A DNA stretch of 64,000 nucleotides from Paraburkholderia sp. UYCP14C (GCF_004197395.1 NZ_SELS01000007.1:124001-188000); one strand, 5' to 3'. Shown: positions 1 through 9,661, counted from the stretch's first letter. Notes: generated by a model not told the origin, from the sequence alone. Program-made: numbers and translations.

Positions 1-1153
1 TTGCCTTATAGCCCTCGCTCGCAAACTTGACGTTGGCCGCGCGTCGCCCGCCGTCGAAGATCACCTGACCGACCGTCGCGCCAAGCGTCCACATCAGCGT
101 CGGCGCGGTAAGCAGATTGGCGAACTCGGTGCTTTCCCAGCCGATGCCCGGCGTCAGCGTGAGGCTCGGGAAGAACGCAGCCTTGGCCACGCCGATCTGT
201 GCGTTGGCTGCCGCCATCGCGCGTTCCGCCGATGCCACGTCGGGCCGCCGTTGCAGCACGTCGCTGGGTACGCCGAGCGGCACCGTCGGCGGCTTGATGT
301 CGAGCACCTTCGGTTCGATCGCGAACTGCGGGGCCGGCACGCCGACCAGCGCGGCGATCGCATGCTCGAACTGCGCGCGCTGATTCAGCAGCAGTTGCGC
401 CTGCACGCGCGTCGAGTCGAGCTGCGATTTCTGCTGCAGCACGTCGAGGCCCGAGACCGAACCGAGATCGTGCTCGGTGTTCACGTAATCGAGCGCTTTC
501 TGCTGCAGCTTCACCGACTGGTTCAGCACGTCGATCTCGTTGTCGAGCTCACGCAGCGAGAAGTAATCGGTGGCGAGGTCGGTCGTCAGCACGAGGCGCG
601 CGTTCGCGAGATCGTCCGCCGACTGCTCGGCCGATGCCTGCGCGCCCTCGACCTGACGACGGATGCGGCCGAACAGATCGGTGTCGTAGCTGATCGTCGG
701 TCCGAGCTGGATGTTGTTCTGCACCGTCGATTGGGTCGGCGTCGCGTAGTTCGTCAGCGGCCGGTCGTGCGAGATGCGAAAGCGCGAGGCCTGCGCATTG
801 AAATCGACTTCCGGCACGCGCTGCGCGCTGGTATTCGCGAGCGTCGCCTTCGCCTGCTCGTAGTGCGCGCTCGCCGCGGCGAGCGTCTGATTCTGCGCGA
901 GTGCCTGGGTTTCGAGCGTCGCGAGCGTCGGGTCGGCGAAGCCCGTCCACCAGTCCGGCGCAATCGGCGCATGCGACGGCGCGGCGACGCGCCAGAACGA
1001 ATCGGTGTGCCACTCAGGCGGCACCTCGGCCTGCGGCCGCTGATAGTCGGGGCCGACCGTGCAGGCGGCGAGCAACGCCGCGCCGGCGCACGCGGTCAGC
1101 GCGGTGAAGACAGTGCCACGCGTACGCGACCGGTATGAACCCGTGAACCTCAC
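1..1153 (-). CDS. RND efflux outer-membrane factor lipoprotein (NodT/OprM type), 3' end beyond the window
   Basis: Outer-membrane channel of a tripartite RND efflux pump. It begins with a GTG whose bases overlap the stop codon of the adaptor gene (GTGA), so translation is probably coupled. The N-terminus has a lipoprotein signal ending in LLAAC, followed by TVGPDYQRP, the classic start of mature NodT/OprM family proteins. About 384 residues are visible and read as the repeated alpha-helical/beta-strand halves of an outer-membrane efflux protein (for example QRRPDVASAER and FPSLTLTPGIGW). The gene is incomplete only because the window ends; I see no frameshift. It is third in the operon permease-adaptor-channel. 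Substrate cannot be told from sequence. Confidence 0.9.
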   Translation of the reverse strand, partial: MRFTGSYRSRTRGTVFTALTACAGAALLAACTVGPDYQRPQAEVPPEWHTDSFWRVAAPSHAPIAPDWWTGFADPTLATLETQALAQNQTLAAASAHYEQAKATLANTSAQRVPEVDFNAQASRFRISHDRPLTNYATPTQSTVQNNIQLGPTISYDTDLFGRIRRQVEGAQASAEQSADDLANARLVLTTDLATDYFSLRELDNEIDVLNQSVKLQQKALDYVNTEHDLGSVSGLDVLQQKSQLDSTRVQAQLLLNQRAQFEHAIAALVGVPAPQFAIEPKVLDIKPPTVPLGVPSDVLQRRPDVASAERAMAAANAQIGVAKAAFFPSLTLTPGIGWESTEFANLLTAPTLMWTLGATVGQVIFDGGRRAANVKFASEGYKA

Positions 1154-2382
1154 GACGCCCCCTTGTCGCTCTTCTGCGGCTGCACCTGTACGTGATCGCC
1201 ATCGGCGATCGAATCGCTCGGGTTGATGATGATGCGATCGGTCGGCTCGATACCGCTTTCGATTTCGAGCTGCTGACCGAGGTCCACCGCGATCACGACC
1301 TTGCGCAGGCTCACGTTGCCCTTCGCATCGACGACCGCGAGGCGCGGGCCCTCCGCGCGAAACAGCAGCGCATTGCCGGGCACCGTGAGGCGCGCATGCG
1401 CGGCGGCCGGCAACGCAACCTGCACGTAGGCGCCGGGGCGCAGCTTGTCGTCGGGATTCGGCAGCGTCACTTCGATCTGCAACGAGCGCGTGGGCACGTC
1501 GATCGCGCCGGACATGTGCGTGATCGTGCCGTTGAACTGCTGACCCGGCAGTTCGGCCTGGGTGACCACGACCTTCTGCCCGACCGCGACGTTCTGCGCA
1601 TAGGCCTGCGGCAACTGCACGTAGACGCGAAGCGGATCTGACTGCGCGAGCGCGAACAGGGCCCGGCTCGTGCCGCTGCCCGCGTCGATCAGATCGCCGA
1701 CGTCGACGTTGCGCTGCGTGACCACGCCGGTAAACGGCGCGACGATCCGCTTGAACGATTCGAGCTGCTGCAGACGCTTGACGTTCGCATCGGCGGCCGC
1801 GAGGTTCGCGATGTCCTGCGTATAGGTGCTTTGCCGTTCGTCGAGCTCCTGTTGCGACACTGCATCGCGCTGGCGCAACTGCTGCCAGCGATCGAGCGAG
1901 CTCTTCGCGAGCGCGAGGCTCGAATTGATCTGCTGGCGCTGCGCGAGAGCCTGCGCGAGTTCCTGGTCGATTTCCGGCGTATCGAGCTCGGCGAGCAGTT
2001 GCCCCTGCTTCACGTGCGTGCCGATATCGGCGTACCAGTGCAACAGATAGCCGGTCGCGCGCGCATAGATCGGCGACTCGACGTAGCCGCGCAACGTGCC
2101 CGGCAGCAGCGTGTTGCCGCTGCCGTCGCTCTGCGTCGGCGTGACGACGTTCACGTACTGCGTGGCGTTCTGTTGCGCGGTCGCCGTGACCTCGCGGTTT
2201 TGCAGCACGTTCGCGATCACGGTGCGCAGCGTGCCGATCACGAGCAGCACGAGCACGATCACGACCGCGATCTTCGCGCGCTTCCATTCGCGATTGCGCG
2301 GCGGCAGCAGGTGCTCTCCCTCTTCGGTTTCCCGCGTGGGGATCGCTAGCGATGCATGAGTTTTTTCGGTCATCTCAGTCAA
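1150..2382 (-). CDS. RND efflux periplasmic adaptor (HlyD/MFP family)
   Basis: Membrane-fusion subunit (410 aa) linking the inner-membrane permease to the outer-membrane channel. One N-terminal membrane anchor lies at about residues 34-56. Next come a biotinyl-lipoyl-like half (GYLLHWYADIGTHVKQGQ), a coiled-coil hairpin rich in Gln/Ala (about 135-205), the second lipoyl half (IVAPFTGVVTQRNVDVGD) and the beta-barrel domain. It sits 14 bp after the permease gene and overlaps the channel gene, so the three form one transcription unit. Adaptor order and lengths are normal for hydrophobe/amphiphile efflux systems. Confidence 0.93.
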   Translation of the reverse strand: MTEMTEKTHASLAIPTRETEEGEHLLPPRNREWKRAKIAVVIVLVLLVIGTLRTVIANVLQNREVTATAQQNATQYVNVVTPTQSDGSGNTLLPGTLRGYVESPIYARATGYLLHWYADIGTHVKQGQLLAELDTPEIDQELAQALAQRQQINSSLALAKSSLDRWQQLRQRDAVSQQELDERQSTYTQDIANLAAADANVKRLQQLESFKRIVAPFTGVVTQRNVDVGDLIDAGSGTSRALFALAQSDPLRVYVQLPQAYAQNVAVGQKVVVTQAELPGQQFNGTITHMSGAIDVPTRSLQIEVTLPNPDDKLRPGAYVQVALPAAAHARLTVPGNALLFRAEGPRLAVVDAKGNVSLRKVVIAVDLGQQLEIESGIEPTDRIIINPSDSIADGDHVQVQPQKSDKGAS

Positions 2383-2396
2383 CCATCGTTTAACTT

Positions 2397-5300
2397 TTAC
2401 GCGGGCGTCGCCGCACTGCTGTGTTCCGGTGCGGGGCTGCCGCTATGGCCGTGGTTCCCACCGCCGTTGCCGCCATCGTCGCCGCCACCGCCGTCGTCGT
2501 CTCCGCCGCCGCTCTTACGACGGCGCGCGAGCCACGAATGAATCCCCGCGAACACGAGCGGCACGAAAAACAGCGTCGAGACGGTCGCGAACAGCAGGCC
2601 GCCGATCACCGCGCGGCCAAGCGGCGCATTCTGCTCGGCGCCTTCGCCGAGACCGAGCGCCATCGGAATCATGCCGATGATCATCGCGAACGCGGTCATC
2701 AGCACCGGGCGGATCCGGCTCGCGCCCGCTTCGAGCGCGGCCGTGAGCGGCGGCGCGCCGGCCGTGAGCCGCTGGCGTGCGAACGAGACCATCAGAATAC
2801 TGTTCGCGGTCGCGACGCCCATCGTCATGATCGCGCCGGTCAGCGCCGGCACGCTCAGATGGGTGCCGGTCAGGAACAGCATCCACACGATGCCCGCGAG
2901 CGCCGCCGGCAACGCGCTGACGATGATCAGCGGATCGATCCACGACTGGAAGTTCACGACGATCAGCAGATACACGAGCACGATCGCCATCGCGACGCCG
3001 ATGCCGAGCCCAAAGAACGAGCTGCGCATCGTCTGTACCTGGCCGCGCACGGTGATCGTGCTGCCGCGCGGCAACGACGCGCGCACCTGGTTCACGATCT
3101 TGTCGACCTGATTCGCCACGCCGCCGAGATCGCGCTTTTCAACGCTCACATACAGATCGATCACCGGGCGGATGTTGTAGTGCGTGACCAACGCGAACTG
3201 GCTCTGCGGCGACACCTGCACGAGGTTGCCGAGCAGTTGCGTCGGTCCGTTCATCGTCGCCGACACCGGAGTGCGCAACAGTTCGTCGATCGACGACACC
3301 TGATACTGCGGCGTCTGCACCTGCACCTTGTATTCGACGCCGTTCCGGTTGTTGATCCAGAAGCCCGGCGACGTCTGCGAGCTGCCCGACAGCGAGACGA
3401 GGACGTTCTGCGCGACGTCGTTCGCGGTCAGGTTCAGTTGTTGCAGGCGGGTACGGTCCATGTGCAGATCGAGCACCGGTTCGTCGAGCTTCTGCTGGAT
3501 ATGCGTGTCGACGGTGCCGGGAATCAGGCGCACCTGCTTGAGCAGCTTGCGCGCGACCTCGAGGTTGCCCTGCTGATTCGCACCCGCAATCTGCACGTCC
3601 ACCGCCGCAGGCAGGCCGAAGTTCAGGATCTGCGTGACGATGTCGGCCGGCTGAAAGAAGAACTCGACGCCCGGGAAACGCTGCGGCAGGATCGCGCGCA
3701 GCTTGTCCATGTAGATCTGCGACGGCTTGTGTCCTTCGTTCAACGCAATCTGGATCTCGCCGTCGAGCGTGCCCATCGTGCCCGCATTGCTATACGACAG
3801 GTTGATGCCGCTATACGGCAGGCCGAGGTTGTCGAGAATCGTGCCCAACTCCTTCGGCGGCACGACTTCGCGGATCACCTTCTCGACCTCGTCGGCCAGC
3901 CGCGCGGTTTCCTCGATCCGCGTGCCGGTCGGCGCGCGCATGTGCAGACGGATGTCGCCCGCGTCGACACTCGGGAAGAAGTCTTCGCCGAGCGTCAAGA
4001 ACAGCCCCATCGACAGCACGCAGAAACCGAGGAACAGCGTGCCGAACATCTTGCGACGCACCAGCAGGCTGCTCAGGATCATGATGTAGGCCGCGCGCAT
4101 GCGCTCGAAGCCGGCGTCGAAGCGGTGATACAGACGCATGAACAGATTCGGCTTCGCGCCCGCCTTCGGCTTGTGCGCGTGGCCCATCAGCAGCATCGCG
4201 AGCGTCGGCACGAGCGTACGCGACAGGATGTACGACGCGAGCATCGCGAACACCACGGCTTCGGCGAGCGGCACGAACAGATAGCGCGCGACGCCGGTCA
4301 GGAAGAACATCGGCACGAACACGATACAGATACACAGCGTCGACACGAGCGCCGGCACCGCGATTTCGCCGGCGCCGTCGAGAATCGCGTCGTGCAGATT
4401 CGTGCCCATGTGCAGATGCCGCTCGATGTTCTCGATCGTCACCGTGGCGTCGTCCACCAATATGCCGACCGCGAGCGCGAGCCCGCCCAACGTCATGATG
4501 TTGATGGTCTGCCCGAGCGCGTGCAGCACGATCAGCGACGACAGGATCGACAACGGAATCGAGATCGCGATGATGCAGGTGCTGCGCCAGTTGCCGAGGA
4601 ACAGCAGGATCATCGCGGCGGTCAGCGCGGCGGCGACCAGCGCCTCGCGCACCACGCCCTGCACCGCCGCCTTCACGAACACCGACTGGTCGAACAGCGC
4701 GGTGATCTGCAAATCCGGCGGCAGCGCCGCGCGGGCGGACGGCAAGATGCCCTTCAACGTATCGACGATCGACAGCGTCGACGCGTTGCCGTTCTTCAGC
4801 ACCGACATCAGCACGCCACGATGACCGTTCTGCCGCACGATGTTGGTCTGCGGCGAGTAGCCGTCGCGCACATGCGCGACTTCACGCAGATAGGTTGTCG
4901 CGCCGTTGACGGTGCGCACCGGAATGTCGTTGAGGCCCTCCAACGTCGGCGGCGAACCGTTCATGTCGATCGTGTATTCCTTCGGCCCGATCTTGGCTGT
5001 GCCGGTAGGCAGAATCAGGTTTTGCGCGTTGAACGCGTTGACCACGTCAGTCGGTGTCAGGCCCTTGGCCAGCATCGCGCGCGTATCGAGGTCGACCGAG
5101 ATCAGTCGCGATTTGCCGCCATACGGATACGGCACGGCTGCGCCCGGGATCGTCACGAGTTGCGGACGCAGGAAGTTCAGCGCCGTGTCGTTGAGATCCT
5201 GCTCGGAGAGCTTCGGACTCGACAGGCCGAGTTGGATCACCGGAATACTCGAGGCCGAGTAGCTGATCACCAGCGGCGCGGTGGCGCCCGGCGGCATCTG

Positions 5301-5654
5301 CTTCAATTGCGCCTGCTCGACGGCCACCGTCTGCGCGATCGCCGTCTGGATGTTCGCGTTCGGCTGCAGAAACACCTTCAGGATCGCGATGCCGGGGAGC
5401 GACTGCGATTCGATATGTTCGATGTCGTTGACCGTCGTGGTCAGACTGCGCTCGTTGACCGACGTGATGCGGTTGGCCATGTCCTCGGCCGACAACCCGC
5501 TGTACGTCCAGATGATGCTGACGACCGGAATGTTGATTTCCGGCAACACGTCGACGGGCGTGGTGAACAGCACGAAGGGCGTCGCCAGCACGATCAGAAT
5601 CGCCATCACGATGAACGTGTATGGCCGCTTAAGCGCTACGTTGACGATCCACAT
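2397..5654 (-). CDS. RND efflux inner-membrane permease (AcrB/MexF-like superfamily)
   Basis: Proton-driven inner-membrane pump subunit, 1085 aa. It opens with MWIVNVALKRPYTFIVMAIL, the usual first helix, and has two periplasmic porter halves and the two six-helix bundles. The conserved helix-4 motif is present (GGLALAVGILVDDATVTIEN), with the Asp pair that carries protons. Sequence is closer to the branch of multidrug/solvent RND pumps with separate HlyD adaptors than to heavy-metal CusA. The C-terminal tail after the last helix is unusual: a Gly/Asp run with His (from about residue 1045), far more acidic and glycine-rich than typical. First gene of the operon. Confidence 0.95.
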   Translation of the reverse strand: MWIVNVALKRPYTFIVMAILIVLATPFVLFTTPVDVLPEINIPVVSIIWTYSGLSAEDMANRITSVNERSLTTTVNDIEHIESQSLPGIAILKVFLQPNANIQTAIAQTVAVEQAQLKQMPPGATAPLVISYSASSIPVIQLGLSSPKLSEQDLNDTALNFLRPQLVTIPGAAVPYPYGGKSRLISVDLDTRAMLAKGLTPTDVVNAFNAQNLILPTGTAKIGPKEYTIDMNGSPPTLEGLNDIPVRTVNGATTYLREVAHVRDGYSPQTNIVRQNGHRGVLMSVLKNGNASTLSIVDTLKGILPSARAALPPDLQITALFDQSVFVKAAVQGVVREALVAAALTAAMILLFLGNWRSTCIIAISIPLSILSSLIVLHALGQTINIMTLGGLALAVGILVDDATVTIENIERHLHMGTNLHDAILDGAGEIAVPALVSTLCICIVFVPMFFLTGVARYLFVPLAEAVVFAMLASYILSRTLVPTLAMLLMGHAHKPKAGAKPNLFMRLYHRFDAGFERMRAAYIMILSSLLVRRKMFGTLFLGFCVLSMGLFLTLGEDFFPSVDAGDIRLHMRAPTGTRIEETARLADEVEKVIREVVPPKELGTILDNLGLPYSGINLSYSNAGTMGTLDGEIQIALNEGHKPSQIYMDKLRAILPQRFPGVEFFFQPADIVTQILNFGLPAAVDVQIAGANQQGNLEVARKLLKQVRLIPGTVDTHIQQKLDEPVLDLHMDRTRLQQLNLTANDVAQNVLVSLSGSSQTSPGFWINNRNGVEYKVQVQTPQYQVSSIDELLRTPVSATMNGPTQLLGNLVQVSPQSQFALVTHYNIRPVIDLYVSVEKRDLGGVANQVDKIVNQVRASLPRGSTITVRGQVQTMRSSFFGLGIGVAMAIVLVYLLIVVNFQSWIDPLIIVSALPAALAGIVWMLFLTGTHLSVPALTGAIMTMGVATANSILMVSFARQRLTAGAPPLTAALEAGASRIRPVLMTAFAMIIGMIPMALGLGEGAEQNAPLGRAVIGGLLFATVSTLFFVPLVFAGIHSWLARRRKSGGGDDDGGGGDDGGNGGGNHGHSGSPAPEHSSAATPA

Positions 5655-5838
5655 TGAAACGGGCCAGAGAAAATGCGGGTGGAGGGAGGGATTGAATCTC
5701 CGCTTATGCTAGATCGCTAGCACCAACACCTGCATGGCGCGAAAATGACGGAATTGTCAGGAAGCTGATTGAAAGCAAATGCACTATTTTTAAAGGTGAA
5801 GCCACGCTCGCCGAATTTACGGCGAATTAGGCGGCAAG

Positions 5839-5884
5839 CAAACGTTTGTTGAATAAATTTACGCGCAGTTAATGGAACGTTTGC
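5839..5884. promoter_or_regulatory. Palindrome and half repeat upstream of the RND operon
   Basis: CAAACGTTTG (5839-5848) is a perfect 10-bp palindrome. A related copy, AACGTTTGC, occurs at 5876-5884. They lie about 185-230 bp upstream of the permease start in an AT-richer stretch. They could be a repressor or activator site for the efflux genes, but no divergent regulator gene is adjacent and no promoter boxes are clear. The rest of 5655-5985 shows no gene. Confidence 0.35.
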
Positions 5885-5985
5885 TGATACGCGGCATGAT
5901 TTTCGTTCGAAATATTATGAAACATGCTTTCAGATTGATTCGCAAAGCGGGACGATTTTGCTCCGCGCGGCCCTTCCCCTTCAAC

Positions 5986-6023
5986 GAAAAAAGGCCGGTC
6001 AACCTGAATGGTCGACCGGCCTT
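5986..6023 (-). terminator. Rho-independent terminator of the VOC gene
   Basis: Inverted repeat with arms AAGGCCGGTC (5991-6000) and GACCGGCCTT (6014-6023). A few further inner pairs leave a small TGAAT-type loop. Read on the minus strand the stem is followed by six T (A at 5987-5992). It lies about 45 bp after the VOC-gene stop codon, the expected place. Confidence 0.85.
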
Positions 6024-6067
6024 CTCATTTGCGGTTATCCGGGGTCTGGCGTCAACGCCCGCGACGC

Positions 6068-6502
6068 TTATTTGGCGAACAGCGACGACATATCGGCGAA
6101 CGCCTTGAATTCGAGCGCATTGCCCGACGGATCGAGGAAGAACATCGTGGCCTGCTCGCCGACCTCGCCCTTAAAGCGTACGTGCGGCTCGATGATGAAT
6201 TCGATGCCGGCCTTCTGCAGTTTGTCCGCGGCGGCCTGCCATTGCTCCATCGACAGCACCGCGCCGAAGTGGCGCACCGGCACCGCGTCGCCGTCGACCG
6301 CGCTGGTGTGACGGTGACCGACTTCGTCCGGTGCCAGATGCGCGACGATCTGATGACCGTAGAAATTGAAATCGACCCACGCGTCCGAACTGCGCCCTTC
6401 CGGGCAGCCGAGCAATTCGCCGTAGAACTCGCGCGCGGCCGCGAGGCTATGGACAGGAAACGCCAGATGGAACGGCGGCAAAGCGGTTTCGGCAACGCTC
6501 AT
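6068..6502 (-). CDS. VOC family protein (glyoxalase/bleomycin-resistance fold)
   Basis: 144-aa protein of the vicinal-oxygen-chelate superfamily. The chosen ATG gives [20 protein letters not shown], the normal beginning of the fold (His in HLAFPV as first metal ligand, [13 protein letters not shown]). Longer in-frame starts add only low-quality sequence. The closing strand [15 protein letters not shown] carries the typical Glu ligand. It resembles proteins annotated as glyoxalase or dioxygenase of unknown substrate. It is transcribed away from the LysR gene at 6653 and may be its target. Confidence 0.85.
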   Translation of the reverse strand: MSVAETALPPFHLAFPVHSLAAAREFYGELLGCPEGRSSDAWVDFNFYGHQIVAHLAPDEVGHRHTSAVDGDAVPVRHFGAVLSMEQWQAAADKLQKAGIEFIIEPHVRFKGEVGEQATMFFLDPSGNALEFKAFADMSSLFAK

Positions 6503-6652
6503 GATGGTAAGACTCGCTGGGTGGGTGTGGGGATGGATTGCGACTGGCACGACTGGCAATCGGCTCAGAACAAGCAAAGTTTAACCATGAATAAAAATGT
6601 TGAGAAACGATATATATTTGAGCTGACCATCACCAAAATCGATTGATCGATC

Positions 6653-7528
6653 ATGCTCAGCGAGTTGAAAACCTTCATTGCCGTCAGCCAGTACGGCACG
6701 TTTTCCGGCGCGGGCGCGCGCATCGGGCTCACGCAATCGGCCGTTAGCGCGCAGATGCAGCGGCTCGAGCAGGAACTCGGCTTCCCGTTGTTCGACCGCA
6801 CCGGCCGCTCGGCGACGCTCAACGAGGCGGGCCGCGAAACGCTCGCGCTCGCCGAGGAAATGATGACGCTCTACGCGCGGCTTTCGGAGCGCAGCGGCGG
6901 CGCCGCCGAAAGCGGCATGCTGCGGGTCGGCGCGATCGCGTCCGCGCAGGTATCGCTGCTGGCCGACGCGCTCGCGCGCTTTCGCGACGGCCGTCCCGGC
7001 TGGCGGATTCGTGTGGTGCCGGGCGTGTCGCTGGGGCTGCTCGGTCAGGTCGACTCGGGCGAGCTCGATCTGGCCGTCATCATCAAGCCGCCGTTCGCGC
7101 TGCCGTCGGAGCTCGAATGGCGCACGCTGGTCGCCGAACCGTTCGTGCTGCTCGCGCCGATAAAGCTCGCGCGCGGCGGGCGCTCGTGGCGCGAACTGCT
7201 GCGCAGCGAGCCGTTCATCCGCTACGACCGCGCGTCGTTCGGCGGGCGGCTCGTCGACCGTTTTCTGCGTCGTGCGCGCGTTGGCGTGCGCGACGCGGTC
7301 GAGCTCGACGAGTTGCAGGCGATCGTGCAACTGGTCGCGCGCGGCATGGGTGTCGCGCTGATTCCCAAAACGGCCGGGCTCGGCAAATGGCCGGCGAGCG
7401 TCGTGGCACTCGAACTCGGCGATGCGACCTTCGAGCGTGAGATCGGGCTCGTGCTGCGGCCGCGGCACAGCCGCCCGCTGGTCGCCGATGCGTTGGCGGA
7501 GTGTATTGCGGGCGCGGCGGAGAGTTGA
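6653..7528 (+). CDS. LysR-family transcriptional regulator
   Basis: 291-aa regulator with an N-terminal winged HTH (FSGAGARIGLTQSAVSAQMQ, then LEQELGFPLFDRTGR) and a C-terminal periplasmic-binding-like effector domain. It is divergent from the VOC gene across about 150 bp that includes an AT-rich segment (6580-6650), the usual arrangement for a LysR protein controlling itself and its neighbour. Effector unknown. Confidence 0.93.
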   Translation: MLSELKTFIAVSQYGTFSGAGARIGLTQSAVSAQMQRLEQELGFPLFDRTGRSATLNEAGRETLALAEEMMTLYARLSERSGGAAESGMLRVGAIASAQVSLLADALARFRDGRPGWRIRVVPGVSLGLLGQVDSGELDLAVIIKPPFALPSELEWRTLVAEPFVLLAPIKLARGGRSWRELLRSEPFIRYDRASFGGRLVDRFLRRARVGVRDAVELDELQAIVQLVARGMGVALIPKTAGLGKWPASVVALELGDATFEREIGLVLRPRHSRPLVADALAECIAGAAES

Positions 7529-7726
7529 GCGCGTGGCGCGGCGCGTTCCCTGCGAGTTCGATTCGGGTTCCGTTCGCGTTCGCAGCGAGTGTGCTGCCCT
7601 ACGGACGCGCAACTGTATCTGTGAGTTGCGCGTGACGGCGCGCAGAATCGTCGCTTCATTCAATCGGCTGTGTGACGCATTGGGTCGCATTGCCAAACCC
7701 GCGCCCCGCCCTTACCTCTACCCGCC

Positions 7727-8365
7727 ATGATCGCCAGCCCTCTGCTCACCGCCGATGTCCTGATCGCCTACAGCGCCTATTTCGTCGGCACCGCGAGCCC
7801 TGGGCCGAGCAATCTCGCGATCATGTCGCTCGCGATGAGCGCGGGCCGGCGCGCGGCGCTGGTGTTCGCGCTCGGCGTGGTGTCGGGTTCGTTTTCATGG
7901 GCGTTGCTCGCGTCGCTCGGGTTGTCGGCGGTGCTCGCCACCTACTCCGAATGCCTCGTCGCGATCCGCATCGCGGGCGGACTGTATCTGCTATGGCTCG
8001 GCTTCAAGTCCGCGCGCTCGGCGTTGAGCGCCGGCAAGCCGGTCGCGAGCGCGGCGCGCGTCGACGAACCGCTCGGGCGTCTCTATCTGCGCGGCCTGTT
8101 GCTGCATCTGACGAATCCGAAGGCGGTACTCGTGTGGCTGTCGATCGTGTCGCTCGCGATGTCGCCGGTACATGGCGCCGCGCACGCGATGCCGGTCGTG
8201 CTGGGCTGCATGGTGATCGGCGCGACGGTGTTCAGCAGCTACGCGATGCTGTTTTCGACGGCGTCCGCGCGGCGCATCTATACCGCGATCCGGCGCTGGC
8301 TCGATGGCTCGCTTGCGGTGATGTTCGGAGTTGCAGGAATCAAGTTGCTGACGTCGAAGAGTTAA
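7727..8365 (+). CDS. LysE/RhtB family amino-acid exporter
   Basis: 212-aa inner-membrane exporter with about six hydrophobic segments. The LysE signature is present near the N-terminus (GTASPGPSNLAIMSLAMSAG), as are GLYLLWLGFKSARSAL and HLTNPKAVLVWLSI. Homologues export amino acids or related metabolites by proton antiport. The specific substrate cannot be inferred. The 198 bp before it hold no recognisable gene. Confidence 0.92.
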   Translation: MIASPLLTADVLIAYSAYFVGTASPGPSNLAIMSLAMSAGRRAALVFALGVVSGSFSWALLASLGLSAVLATYSECLVAIRIAGGLYLLWLGFKSARSALSAGKPVASAARVDEPLGRLYLRGLLLHLTNPKAVLVWLSIVSLAMSPVHGAAHAMPVVLGCMVIGATVFSSYAMLFSTASARRIYTAIRRWLDGSLAVMFGVAGIKLLTSKS

Positions 8366-8454
8366 CGTGGATTGGTCGCCCCCAGACCGCGCTCTGCGAT
8401 ACTGGCAACTCGGCTCCATCAACGACGGCTGCTCACGCACCCACCCACGAATCG

Positions 8455-8805
8455 ATGAACGGCAACGACCACGACGCACCTTCCTCCACCCGACGCTCGC
8501 CGCTGCAAAAGCGGCTCTATTGCACCGGCGCGGCAATCCTGGTCGTCAGCCTGATCGCCGCGGTGCTCATCTACATCAGCGCGCCGCCGCCCGATAGCGC
8601 GGTCGCGATGTACGCCATGGTCGATCCGCGCTACCAGATCGAGCTACAGCAAATCGGCGGCAACGCGGCAGTGCTGATGGCGCAGTTGCATCAATGGTTC
8701 GATAGCTTGTGGCACGGTTCAAGGCTGGCTTATACGGTCGCGGTGCTCGGTGCCGCGCTTGCGGCTGGGTGTTTCTTCATCGGCCATTTTTTCGCGGACG
8801 AGTGA
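8455..8805 (+). CDS. Small two-helix membrane protein, function unknown
   Basis: 116 aa from an ATG at 8455. The N-terminus is hydrophilic. A first membrane helix (GAAILVVSLIAAVLIYIS) and a second near the C-terminus (AYTVAVLGAALAAGCFFIGHFF) flank a region of about 50 residues, likely periplasmic. I do not recognise a family. It starts 89 bp after the LysE gene on the same strand, so it may share a transcript. Longer in-frame extension upstream overlaps the LysE gene and is an artefact. Confidence 0.6.
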   Translation: MNGNDHDAPSSTRRSPLQKRLYCTGAAILVVSLIAAVLIYISAPPPDSAVAMYAMVDPRYQIELQQIGGNAAVLMAQLHQWFDSLWHGSRLAYTVAVLGAALAAGCFFIGHFFADE

Positions 8806-8911
8806 GAGACGGGGCGCCCGCGTCTTTTTCCGCTGTTCAGGTATGCCCGTTGATGCAAGATCGCCACGCCGATCGTGCTGTGGTCGATCTCTGCCCGAAG
8901 CGAGACCCCGA

Positions 8912-9547
8912 CTATTTTTTGGCCGCCGCTAGCGCGTCCTCAAATGAAAGCAGATTCTCAGATATCTTCTTTTCGCGATTTTCCGAGCGCAGGCCGTCAA
9001 TCAGATCGGCGGAATATCCCTTGATACATTGTGGAGCGCTGCTCTCGTCATCGCGTTCGAACTGAAATTCACCGATCCCTTGAAACGATGTCTTGTCGCG
9101 GTTCTTGTCACATATATAGGTGTAGGTGAGAATGCCCGCGGCCTCGTCGATCGTTTCGGCGATCGATTTCCAGTGAGCATAGGAACGTCCGTCGGCATGA
9201 AATGCCTGACCACGAATCTTCAGTGACGACAGACTCTGCTCGAAATGTTCAACGGTGTAGATCGGTTCTCCGTCCGACGCCTCGAACTTTCCGATCCATG
9301 TGCCGTTCACGTAGCTCGGACCGAGCAGCTTGCGCTTGACCCACCGCCATTTCTTCGTGATCTTGACCAGTGCGGACGCCAACGATTTATAGATCCCAAC
9401 TGCGGATAAAAGCGTGACACCCGGCTTGATCAGCTGATCAACCGACGGCGTAAAAGTCAGCAACGGAACGATGTGCTGAATGAAATAAAACATGATCAAT
9501 ACCGTGCCGGCCGTGACATACGAATGGAAGCGTTGCTCCGGAGTCAT
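8912..9547 (-). CDS. Two-TM plus beta-rich protein, Cap15-like architecture
   Basis: 211 aa. The ATG at 9547 is chosen because AAGGA precedes it at good spacing; an ATG eight codons upstream lacks a ribosome site. Two membrane helices at about residues 9-30 and 38-58 are followed by a basic stretch (KKWRWVKRK). The rest is a roughly 130-residue domain of alternating strands beginning VNGTWIGKF. That order (2TM then a beta-barrel starting with a G-x-W-x-G strand, and later LTYTYICD) matches CBASS effector Cap15 (S-2TM-beta). The resemblance is architectural and by eye. No CD-NTase is nearby. Base composition is clearly lower in GC than neighbours, suggesting transfer. Confidence 0.6.
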   Translation of the reverse strand: MTPEQRFHSYVTAGTVLIMFYFIQHIVPLLTFTPSVDQLIKPGVTLLSAVGIYKSLASALVKITKKWRWVKRKLLGPSYVNGTWIGKFEASDGEPIYTVEHFEQSLSSLKIRGQAFHADGRSYAHWKSIAETIDEAAGILTYTYICDKNRDKTSFQGIGEFQFERDDESSAPQCIKGYSADLIDGLRSENREKKISENLLSFEDALAAAKK

Positions 9548-9661
9548 CTTTAATATCCTTCTTTCAGGCATGTTGAAACACGACCGAAACCAACCGGCAC
9601 GATCTGGTCAACGCAAACATACCGAACGAACCACGCCGTTCGTCCAAAAAACGACAATCCC

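Noticed and set aside
2421-5657. Long open frame antisense to the RND permease (1078 codons)
   Set aside because: Arg/His-rich composition typical of the mirror frame of a high-GC gene; the opposite strand encodes an unmistakable permease.
7672-8805. A 377-codon frame covering the LysE gene and small membrane protein
   Set aside because: First part is out of frame with LysE and Arg-rich; only the last 116 codons (from 8455) are protein-like.
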